Of a DNA stretch of 64,000 nucleotides, positions 16,501 to 22,937 are shown piece by piece. Source of the stretch: Seohaeicola saemankumensis. GTDB lineage: Bacteria; Pseudomonadota; Alphaproteobacteria; Rhodobacterales; Rhodobacteraceae. Every line of letters begins with the position of its first letter. The first letter of the stretch is position 1. Location of the stretch: positions 1 through 64,000 of the forward strand of contig NZ_JAIUZI010000013.1 of assembly GCF_020171285.1 (NCBI RefSeq), in the 5' to 3' direction. The position numbers and the translations under genes are program-made. The notes beneath the pieces were generated by a model. That model was not told the DNA's origin and did no database searches. It saw nothing but the letters and a program-made list of their open reading frames with translations.

Positions 16501-18364
16501 TTACATAGTCGTGCATGGCCAAAAGCGCGTCTGCCTCGAAACGGCGCGCGGTCAGCGCCTGTTCGGACAGCGGGCCGAACGTCTCTTCGATCGCGGGCAG
16601 GAAATTGACCTGAAGATCGCGCACCTTGTCATGATCCCCCTGCGCCATCATCGCGTCGGACAACAGCGGGATGAGGTTCAGGCTCGCCTCGCCATGCCAC
16701 CCCACGGCAAGCCCGACCTGCTGAAACGCCTTGTGATAGGTCTCAAGCGCGGCGGCAGGGTCGCCCTCAGCCATCTGCGTGCCGGCTTCGGTGACCAGAT
16801 CCGCCCCGGTCTCCAGCCGTTCGATCATTTGCGCGGTGCGAATTTTCGCGGCCATTTCCAGGATCGCCACCTGCTCGGGCGGAACGGCATCCGTTCCTTC
16901 GGCCCGGGACAGGGCCGCCTCGATGATGTCGATCACCTGCTGATCAGGTCGGAAATCCTCTGCATAGGTGGCAAACACCATGGCTGCGTAGACGTAAAGC
17001 TGTGGCAGTTGCGCGGCTTCCGCCTTGTCCAGGACCCTTTCCACGTCCCGCAGCGCCATCACGACCCTGTTCGACTTGCCGGACATCTCGGCCGCGCGAA
17101 GTTCCATGGTCAGGGTCAGTTCGTGATCCGGTCCAAGCGCGCTGCGCGCGGTTCGCGACACACCGCGGAACAAGAGCATCGCATCCTTGTACCGGCCCAG
17201 TGCCGCCAGCACATCGCCTTCCAGCAGCTTTACCGCGATGGACACCGGCACATCGTTTTGCCCCAGGCTCGCGACATCCCCGGACAGGGCCTCGGCAATG
17301 GGCAACGCCTCCTCGGCACGACCAAGGTCAAGCAACAGCCGCGCCAATTCCTCGCGCGCAACATTCGTGTCGCGATGGGCCGCGCCATTCACCTGTTCGG
17401 ACAGCGCGATCACCTTTTCCCAGGTCGGGACGGCCTCGCTTTCCCGACCAAGGCCGCGCAGCACCTCGATATGAAGACGCAGAGCCAAGCTATGCCGGGG
17501 GTTGTCCGGGGGGAGCTGGTCCTCGGCCATGCTGACACCCTGTTGCGACAGCGGCAGCGCCTGTTCGAAGGCGTCCAGATTGACCAGCGTGAGCACGCTG
17601 TTCAGCAGCCGGGAAAAGTTGAGATCGCGCATTGCTGCGCTCAACTCGTCGCGCAGCCCTTCGGTCATGGGGTTGTCCGCCCCAGCCAGTTCGGTCGCGG
17701 CGGCGACGGCGCGTTCCAACGTGCGCACCCGCAGGTCGTCCAACAGCCGCTCTTCGGCCACTGGCAGGATCAGGGTGCGATACACGCGGATTTCGAACAG
17801 TTGCAGGTCGTTCGCCCGGAAGATCTCTGCGGCCTGTGTCGCCGTTTCGATCGCCTCGTCAGGGCGGTTCAGATCCCTGAGGGTTGTCGCGATACCCATG
17901 AGGCTGCGCGCCATGCGCGAGTCCTGCGGATCAAGTATTCCGGCGAATATCTCATGTGCCGCCTGCCGGTTCGCCAGGGCATCGCCATGCGCGCCCTGGG
18001 CGCTTTGGACCGCTGCGATCATCACCCTGTCGGTGGCCGCCACCATGTGACCGGGGCCATAGGTCGCCGAGTCCAGCGCCAGCAGCTCTTCGGCCCGGCG
18101 CAGCGCGGTCGGCCAGTCGCTGGCCTGAAAGGCCGCCTGGAACGCCTCGAACAGCGTCTCGCGCCGTGCTGTCTCCTGTTCGGTCGGCGGACGGATCTCG
18201 ACCGGCAGCGAAAACGGATCATCCACCACATGCGAGGCGACCTTGTGAACCGTTGCAGAAGGCCCCTCGCCCCGGTCCGCCCGGTCGGATGCCACCGCCG
18301 CCTGTGAGCCGATCAGCGCCGCGATCCATGCCGCAACCGTTATCTTTCTGAAGTCAGGTTTCAT
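13508..18364 (-). CDS. Exported giant TPR-CHAT (caspase-like peptidase) protein
   Basis: 1618 residues from ATG 18364, the start that exposes a clear Sec signal peptide (KITVAAWIAALIGSQAAVAS). Residues about 70-1080 are tetratricopeptide repeats, many of the 42-residue kinesin-light-chain type (units ending GPDH.xT or GxxHPxxL). A spacer with coiled-coil character follows. The last 350 residues are a CHAT domain (HET-associated with TPRs, clan CD peptidase) with the dyad His1450 (LFATHGLLAG) and Cys1521 (ILSACDTAAGDS), and the SLLVSHWPVDD strand after it. Both dyad residues are intact. Most CHAT proteins act in the cytosol; a signal peptide makes this one periplasmic or outer-surface. It stands alone, facing qor. 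Substrate and trigger are unknown. Confidence 0.87.
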   Translation of the reverse strand: MKPDFRKITVAAWIAALIGSQAAVASDRADRGEGPSATVHKVASHVVDDPFSLPVEIRPPTEQETARRETLFEAFQAAFQASDWPTALRRAEELLALDSATYGPGHMVAATDRVMIAAVQSAQGAHGDALANRQAAHEIFAGILDPQDSRMARSLMGIATTLRDLNRPDEAIETATQAAEIFRANDLQLFEIRVYRTLILPVAEERLLDDLRVRTLERAVAAATELAGADNPMTEGLRDELSAAMRDLNFSRLLNSVLTLVNLDAFEQALPLSQQGVSMAEDQLPPDNPRHSLALRLHIEVLRGLGRESEAVPTWEKVIALSEQVNGAAHRDTNVAREELARLLLDLGRAEEALPIAEALSGDVASLGQNDVPVSIAVKLLEGDVLAALGRYKDAMLLFRGVSRTARSALGPDHELTLTMELRAAEMSGKSNRVVMALRDVERVLDKAEAAQLPQLYVYAAMVFATYAEDFRPDQQVIDIIEAALSRAEGTDAVPPEQVAILEMAAKIRTAQMIERLETGADLVTEAGTQMAEGDPAAALETYHKAFQQVGLAVGWHGEASLNLIPLLSDAMMAQGDHDKVRDLQVNFLPAIEETFGPLSEQALTARRFEADALLAMHDYVKAAEAFGVLHDRLEAAFDPTSDAVLAAKNNLGFALEKAGNMAEAEIMYRAAYEAGRAANGPDAEATLITQVNLAKVLTWNGQFDLADALLTDALARQQRLLGPDHGDTLITLTAVAALKKAQGHYEAAAAQYRQVADAMARVHGPDAPETLRVRSNLSATLLVLGRPAEAERELRDVLILREAALGRSHPDMLNSLGLLAETMAAQGRRQEALALYRRAHALAVEIHGPDHLVVAKMASTLAGLLTKLGHYDEAQTLLLQSLETRTKMLSPDHPELMGVYNNLALLHSAKGDAATALDYQLRSVGIAETQLGAAHPQTLISQANAAVYERQGGQLKAAHSRLSGVLELSRASLGDGHSSTLLRMRNLAFLSADLQLWDEVMAMTRAILSRPELDITARPSVEDTKEAAAAELSLTGDLFALAAFSAHLRSDGGMDSAVLMDEAFQAVQRGREIGSASALSRSIARRVAARSGAGAIMAELEAAQRRQTHIDVALIDLMARSDLDEDRSLARRQALFEERGELIARFSAARQRLQAEHPDVLHLMNPAPVAIADIRGAGTNGLLGEDEALIVVTPGTEGLVGIVWAITNEGADWALTFQTRTELERKIGTFHNGLSGRGPSRGAMALTEDFSRGFNADLARELYNSLFGAPRIAARIADKQEWIVVPYDGLLSLPFAALVNGMPVTGAPSGALPSADSWLGVQKSISLLPNVAALRSLRAAGRDRAEAEAGPDRARFFGIGDPAFEGAPDGSRALPDASDVFDGGVGRLDSVKRLPRLPGTREEILAMRAAFGSPEDSILMGTDANETRLASLSDSGALRQASVVLFATHGLLAGAFNGLAEPALALSPPQDQARVIGASAAQTTPADLTQADLRIDDGLLTASEAAMLDLDADWVILSACDTAAGDSADAAGLSGLARGFFHAGAKSLLVSHWPVDDRAATEITTTAVRTRIEGRGISSAEAMRRAMERLARAPKGAPEAHPSYWAPFVVVGVPASN

Positions 18365-19028
18365 GACGGCCACACTCTGACATTTGCGCCAGAGCCCTCG
18401 CCTTTTGTCCGCTTTCCTTAAAACCGATGATGCCGCAAATTCGAATTTCTCGCAACAAACGCCGGGAATTCGCGTCCCGCACGCGGCCAGTGGCGGGGAT
18501 GCCCCCATCAGATGGTCCGGTTTGATTGCTATCGCATTTGCTGGAGAATCTATCCCGGTTGGCTGACCACGTTCAGGGGGTTTCCCGGGGCCGGGTCGAC
18601 CAATTTGCCAAGCCGCAAACCGGTTGGGGCTGGCACCTGAGTCAGGTATCCAACGACTACCGATGTTTCTTTTGATGAACTTCCGTCCGAGACACAGGAG
18701 CGCGGCCATCGCTGGCCGGACCTGGCGCGTAGACCCGTGTATCCCACGCTAACACTTTTGTATGGGTGTCGGATTGCCGGCAGTGGCGCATCGCCTGCAA
18801 GCGGTTATGCCGGAGCACTTCCGGCATGGTCTCACTTGTGACATCTGAGCCTTGCTGTCGGATGACCGCAAAGCGACCGTCAGCAGTCACCGATGCCCAT
18901 CTCACGCCGCGGCAAAGTCCGCCTTTGCGCCGCAATGACTGCTTTTACCGACTTCGACCGTACGCTGCGGACGCAATCGAAGTCTCAGATGCGGACAATG
19001 CCGTCATTCAAAATTCGCTGAAACGGCG
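18365..19028. other. 664-bp gene-free stretch with repeat copy A
   Basis: No supportable gene in either strand between the start of the CHAT gene and the 3' end of the tannase gene. It holds the first copy of the 137-bp direct repeat (18825-18961). A GC-rich dyad, gccggcagtggc, precedes the repeat but has no T tract. Open frames here differ from copy B of the repeat in a way that rules out shared coding. Confidence 0.6.
18825..18961 (+). repeat. Direct repeat copy A flanking the tannase gene
   Basis: A 137-bp segment that recurs in the same orientation at 20642-20778. A 62-bp core (18835-18896, beginning cttgtgacatctgagc) is identical in both copies; the outer parts are clearly related but diverged. 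It contains no conserved reading frame. The pair brackets a single lower-GC gene. It may be a remnant of a mobile or recombination unit. Confidence 0.85.
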
Positions 19029-20582
19029 TCAATCGCTGGTACGACATGAAAAGTTCGAAGGGGCCCGAGGATCACCTTTGCCGACATAAACTGCGACTTG
19101 TGGATAGGCGCAAACAGGTCTGGCACCGGCAGGCTGAGCCTTATCGTCTAGCCAATAGGCGATGATATCGTCAGGTGCCTCACCCGTCTCCGCCCAATTA
19201 TCGATCTCAGTAAGGAAATTCACCCACGACGGGCCGGGGCCTCCAAAGCAATGTTCCACTCCGGGCATCATGAACAGGCGGACATCCTCGGCGGCGCTCG
19301 GATCATGCGCGATTACGTCGTCATAGTAGCCAACCATCGCCAGCCCGGATTGCGCGTTATCGGACCAGCCGGAATACAACAGCATCTTGCCCCCGCGCCC
19401 ACGAAACTCAGAAAGATCAGGGTTCGTTGCATTCAAGGTTTCCGCTGCTGCTGATGAATCCTTTGCGTAGGTTCTGAAATCGAAATTCTCGTATGTCCAG
19501 GTCGGGTCGTGATAAACAAAATTCTGCATGATCCCGTTGCCAAAGCTGAAGAAGGCGTTCGGCGAGACCGGAGCCTCGAATCCGCCGGATCCGACGCCTT
19601 CCTGAAAATCTCCTTCATCTTCCTGATATTTTAGGCCGCCGGTCAGCCAGCGACTCCAGCCGCCTTCGGCAGTCTCACCGCCAAACGGGAACCCGTAATA
19701 AAGTTGATTGCCGTCGGTGTCCCTTGGCCCTTCGTAAACGACCTTGAATGCTGCAACTTCCTCGGCGCTCAAGCAGTCTTCGGATTTTTCAGCATCGCAT
19801 TGGAGGCTGGACACGTCGAACTTGCACTGGCGCGGGTCATTGAGAATACCGTCCTCGAGCCCATCTAGCGCGTCGCAAGCGGCCAGATAAGAACGCTCAA
19901 CCAATTCTTGGGCTTCCGGACCCACAACCGCTTGCTCCAAGTCCTTTGGATCCGGGTACATCACCTGATTGATACTGGTCGCCTGCATAGCTATCCCTGT
20001 CCAATCAATCGCATAGGCCCCTGCGGCGACCGCGTCAAAATCATCGGGATAACGTAGAGCGGACATGATTGCCTGACCTCCACCCCGCGAGCAGCCCGTA
20101 AAGTAGCTGCGGGAGATCGGCGTCTCGTAGTAGTAGTTTATTAGGGCTTTGGCGGTGACCGCTGTTCGGTGTACTGCCAGATGCCCGAAATTAACCAGCG
20201 CTTCCAAATCATTGAGGGCCCAACTGGAGTCCGCTGGGTGGCCTTGATGCCCCGTATCGGTGCCGACCGTCGCGTACCCAGATTGGAGCGCTCCGTACAG
20301 AAGCGCTGTATTCATCACTGATCCGACAAAACCGCCCCCGCCACCCATGACGAATTTGCCATTCCAGCCGTCTGGTAGAAGAAGCTCAAAATGTATCCTG
20401 CCGCCGATCAAGCCGGTGACCGAGCAATGCGCGGCCGGGTCCCTCGATGGCTGAACGACAAGATAGTCGACATCCGGAAGCGGAATGAGCACTTCCACGT
20501 TACACGCCGGTTGGCCCCAAGCGGATAGAGGGGCGTGCAACGCAAAACCTGCCATGAAGATTTTTGCAAAAGCTTTTAACAT
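19029..20582 (-). CDS. Exported tannase/feruloyl esterase-family hydrolase
   Basis: 517 residues with a Sec signal peptide (MLKAFAKIFMAGFALHAPLSAWG). It has the features of the tannase/feruloyl-esterase family: nucleophile Ser165 next to Cys164 (GCSRGGGQ), Asp408 (SGWSDNA) and His444 next to Cys445 (GVEHCFGG). This is the CS-D-HC pattern in which a disulphide joins the two triad loops. A GGGGFVG oxyanion loop lies at 81-87. The strong RBS GGGGAAGG lies just upstream of ATG 20582. It would cleave esters of plant phenolics such as gallate or ferulate in the periplasm. The gene is visibly lower in GC than both flanks, is bracketed by direct repeats, and seems transferred. Confidence 0.88.
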   Translation of the reverse strand: MLKAFAKIFMAGFALHAPLSAWGQPACNVEVLIPLPDVDYLVVQPSRDPAAHCSVTGLIGGRIHFELLLPDGWNGKFVMGGGGGFVGSVMNTALLYGALQSGYATVGTDTGHQGHPADSSWALNDLEALVNFGHLAVHRTAVTAKALINYYYETPISRSYFTGCSRGGGQAIMSALRYPDDFDAVAAGAYAIDWTGIAMQATSINQVMYPDPKDLEQAVVGPEAQELVERSYLAACDALDGLEDGILNDPRQCKFDVSSLQCDAEKSEDCLSAEEVAAFKVVYEGPRDTDGNQLYYGFPFGGETAEGGWSRWLTGGLKYQEDEGDFQEGVGSGGFEAPVSPNAFFSFGNGIMQNFVYHDPTWTYENFDFRTYAKDSSAAAETLNATNPDLSEFRGRGGKMLLYSGWSDNAQSGLAMVGYYDDVIAHDPSAAEDVRLFMMPGVEHCFGGPGPSWVNFLTEIDNWAETGEAPDDIIAYWLDDKAQPAGARPVCAYPQVAVYVGKGDPRAPSNFSCRTSD

Positions 20583-20641
20583 GCCTTCCCCTTCTTCTTG
20601 GATTTGTCATTGGGATAGTAACCTCAAACGGCAATCGTAAA

Positions 20642-20778
20642 CATGGGCTCTCTTGTGACATCTGAGCCTTGCTGTCGGATGACCGCAAAGCGACCGTCAG
20701 CAGTCACCGATGCTCAGCCCACGCCGCGGCAAAGTCCGCTTTGGCGCCGTAACGACCGCTCTCACCAACTTCGGCCGT
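20642..20778 (+). repeat. Direct repeat copy B flanking the tannase gene
   Basis: Second copy of the 137-bp repeat; the 62-bp identical core lies at 20652-20713. Its right end runs into the broken 3' end of the IS110 transposase remnant (near 20770-20790), so the repeat border coincides with a rearrangement point. Copy A has no transposase next to it. Confidence 0.85.
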
Positions 20779-20962
20779 TGCCATACTTTGAGAGGCGGTT
20801 CTGGCCGCGGAACATGGCGGGCTGCACAGGGGCGAGGTCCATGCCGCAGAACTTCGGGAATTGGCGGTGATGGTGGAAACGGCACGGATCGCCGGCTTCG
20901 GCCACGATGGTCAGGGCATTGATCGGGCCGTTGCCGGAAATGGTCGTCGGCAACTGGCAATC
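20768..20962 (-). pseudogene. IS110-family transposase remnant
   Basis: On the minus strand about 65 codons read as the C-terminal Transposase_20 region of IS110/IS1111 elements: NGPINALTIVAEAGD, then HHHRQFPKFCGMDLA and MFRGQNRLSKYGN. Intact relatives have the same G-GPI-ALTIVAEAGD and RLSKYGNARLR blocks. Here it stops just after YGN, with no start codon or N-terminal DEDD domain. It is a fossil, probably part of the events that brought in the neighbouring tannase gene. Confidence 0.75.
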
Positions 20963-21171
20963 TGGCAGGTCGCAGAGCCGCTCGACCGGGCTGGAAATTG
21001 CGCAGAACGACAGGTTGGCACACACCGCGAAAACCAACATCGGCTCTTTGACGGCCTCAGCGGGTCCGAAAGCGGGACGCCGATGAATAAAGCCAAGTTT
21101 CGGGATTATCTCGGGAACAGAGCAACCGTTGCGCCATAGCAACCTGAAAAGGATACACTTTTCCAGGAATT

Positions 21172-21257
21172 TGGTGCGGTCGAGAAGACTCGAACTTCCA
21201 CGGGTGTTACCCCACAGCGACCTCAACGCTGCGCGTCTACCATTCCGCCACGACCGC
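21172..21257 (-). tRNA. tRNA-Leu (anticodon GAG), CCA encoded
   Basis: On the minus strand the acceptor arms GCGGTCG and CGACCGC pair (21251-21257 with 21176-21182), followed by A and an encoded CCA. The D arm TGGCGGAATGGTAGACGC, anticodon stem CAGCG/CGCTG with loop TTGAGGT (anticodon GAG), a long class II variable arm (TGGGGTAACACCCG) and the T loop TTCGAGT are all present. The length of 86 nt with a long variable arm is normal for tRNA-Leu. The downstream side leads directly into the mobile-element debris, as often happens at tRNA 3' ends used for integration. Confidence 0.95.
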
Positions 21258-21428
21258 ACTGTCTTGGCTTGGTGCATGGGCGTATAGACGAGCCGGCGGG
21301 GCTTGTGAAGAGCGAAATCGCGCCGGATGCGACCTTGGTTCATGCGGGGGCGACCGGGTCGTTTCGACTTTGTCCGCTGTCATGCTAGGTTGAACAACCG
21401 ACAGCGCTGAATCCCGGAGAGACCGCAA

Positions 21429-22088
21429 ATGCCCGATGCCGCAAACCGTCCTGTTGTTCAGGTCGATATCGTTTCAGACGTGGTGTGCCCCTGGTGCATC
21501 ATCGGGTTTCTGCAGCTGGACCAGGCATTGCAGCGCACCGGGGTTCTGGCGCGGCTGCGGTGGCACCCGTTCGAGCTGAACCCGGACATGCCGGAGGGCG
21601 GGCAGAACCTGCGCGAGCATCTGATCGGGAAATACGGGCTGACCGAGGCCCAGAGCGAAGCCGCCCGCGCGCGGTTGACGACGCTGGGGGCCGAGCTGGG
21701 CTTTACCTTCCGCTATGCGGCGGACAAGCGCATGGTCAATACCTTCCGCGCGCATCAGCTGCTGGACTGGGCGGAGGAGGCCGGCCGGCAGCACCCGCTG
21801 AAGCTGGCGCTGTTCAAGGCGTATTTCACGGACAACGAGGATGTCTCGGACCCGCAGGTGCTGGCCGGCATCGCCGGGCGCGCCGGGCTGGACCCGGAAC
21901 AGGCCGCACGGGAACTGGCCAGCGGGCAGCGCGCCGCGCAGGTGCGCGAGAAACAGCGGTTCTGGCTGGAACGCGGCATTCACGGGGTGCCCGCGATGGT
22001 GATTGGCGGAAAGTACCTGCTGACCGGGGCGCAGGGCGCGGACACCTATGAGACGGCGCTGCGCCGGGCGCTGGCCGAGGCCGCTTGA
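21429..22088 (+). CDS. DsbA-family oxidoreductase (FrnE/HCCA isomerase-like)
   Basis: 219 residues with a thioredoxin-fold core interrupted by a helical insert. The redox motif CPWC lies at residues 20-23 (SDVVCPWCIIG), and the cis-Pro loop is GIHGVPAMVIGG near 178-189. There is no signal peptide, so it is cytoplasmic. This is the FrnE-like group, whose members catalyse disulphide exchange or, when the first Cys is lost, isomerise hydroxychromene carboxylates. Both cysteines are present, which favours thiol-disulphide chemistry. The gene stands 40 nt ahead of lipB, so co-transcription is possible. Confidence 0.85.
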   Translation: MPDAANRPVVQVDIVSDVVCPWCIIGFLQLDQALQRTGVLARLRWHPFELNPDMPEGGQNLREHLIGKYGLTEAQSEAARARLTTLGAELGFTFRYAADKRMVNTFRAHQLLDWAEEAGRQHPLKLALFKAYFTDNEDVSDPQVLAGIAGRAGLDPEQAARELASGQRAAQVREKQRFWLERGIHGVPAMVIGGKYLLTGAQGADTYETALRRALAEAA

Positions 22089-22128
22089 CCCCTTTCGCCG
22101 GGCCGCGCGGCGGGGTAATGACGGTGTC

Positions 22129-22785
22129 ATGACCGAATGGATCACGACCGACGGGCTGACCTCTTACGAGGCGGCGGTGGACTTTATGGAGGCGCGTGCC
22201 GCGGCGATTGCCGCGGGCGAGGCGACGGAGTGCATCTGGCTTGTCGAGCACCCGCCGATGTATACCGCCGGCACCAGCGCCAGGCGCCAGGATCTGACGG
22301 ACCCGGACCGGTTCCCGGTCTATGACACCAAGCGCGGCGGGCAATATACCTATCACGGCCCCGGCCAGCGGGTGATCTATGTTATGCTGGATGTCGGCAA
22401 GCGCGGGCATGACGTGCGCCGGTTCGTGCAGCAGCTGGAACAATGGGTGATCGCGGCGCTGGCGGAATTCAATGTCACCGGCCATATCCGCGAGGGCCGT
22501 GTGGGTGTCTGGGTGGTGCGCGACGACAAACCGTTGACCGCCACCGGCGCACCGGCCGAGGACAAGGTCGCGGCCATCGGGATTCGCCTGCGCAAGTGGA
22601 TCAGCTTTCACGGCATCTCGATCAACGTCGATCCGGATCTGGAGCACTTCGGCGGGATCGTGCCCTGTGGCATTTCCGAACACGGTGTGACCAGCCTGGT
22701 GGACCTCGGCCTGCCGGTGACGATGACCGATCTCGACGTGGCGCTTCGGCGAACCTTTGACGAGATCTTTGGCGACATCGACTAG
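22129..22785 (+). CDS. lipB: Octanoyl-ACP:protein N-octanoyltransferase
   Basis: 218 residues from ATG 22129; an open frame from 22048 adds residues unlike the family. Key features are RGGQYTYHGPGQ (residues 69-80), the lysine of the dyad at Lys146 (EDKVAAIGIR) and the acyl-accepting Cys180 (IVPCGI). LipB moves octanoate from acyl carrier protein to lipoyl domains of pyruvate and 2-oxoglutarate dehydrogenases, the first step of lipoate synthesis. It acts in the cytoplasm. It has no lipA neighbour here. Confidence 0.95.
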   Translation: MTEWITTDGLTSYEAAVDFMEARAAAIAAGEATECIWLVEHPPMYTAGTSARRQDLTDPDRFPVYDTKRGGQYTYHGPGQRVIYVMLDVGKRGHDVRRFVQQLEQWVIAALAEFNVTGHIREGRVGVWVVRDDKPLTATGAPAEDKVAAIGIRLRKWISFHGISINVDPDLEHFGGIVPCGISEHGVTSLVDLGLPVTMTDLDVALRRTFDEIFGDID

Positions 22786-22937
22786 CCCGCTGTCGCGGCT
22801 GCGGCGTTCGCGGCGCGGGAAATCATTGGCAGATCCGTTTCGCGCGCTTAGCATATGACGTGCCCCGCCGCCTCGATCCCGCGCGCAGCCTGCACGGTGT
22901 CCCGGCGCGACGGGCTGCGGCAGGATGAGACGTAGCG

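Larger units (their letters stand above)
20583..21171. other. 589-bp gap with repeat copy B and transposase debris
   Basis: Between the tannase start and tRNA-Leu there is no intact gene. It contains repeat copy B and an IS110 transposase remnant. The long minus-strand frame that crosses this gap also reads straight through the tRNA and is not a real gene. Confidence 0.65.

Noticed and set aside
15431..18307. 958-codon plus-strand frame opposite the CHAT gene
   Set aside because: High-GC shadow of the TPR region: many Arg, Gln and His, no domain, no RBS.
20762..21343. 193-codon minus-strand frame
   Set aside because: It reads through tRNA-Leu (the WRNGRRAALRSL stretch is tRNA in translation) and through the IS110 fossil; it is a chance fusion of non-coding and dead sequence.
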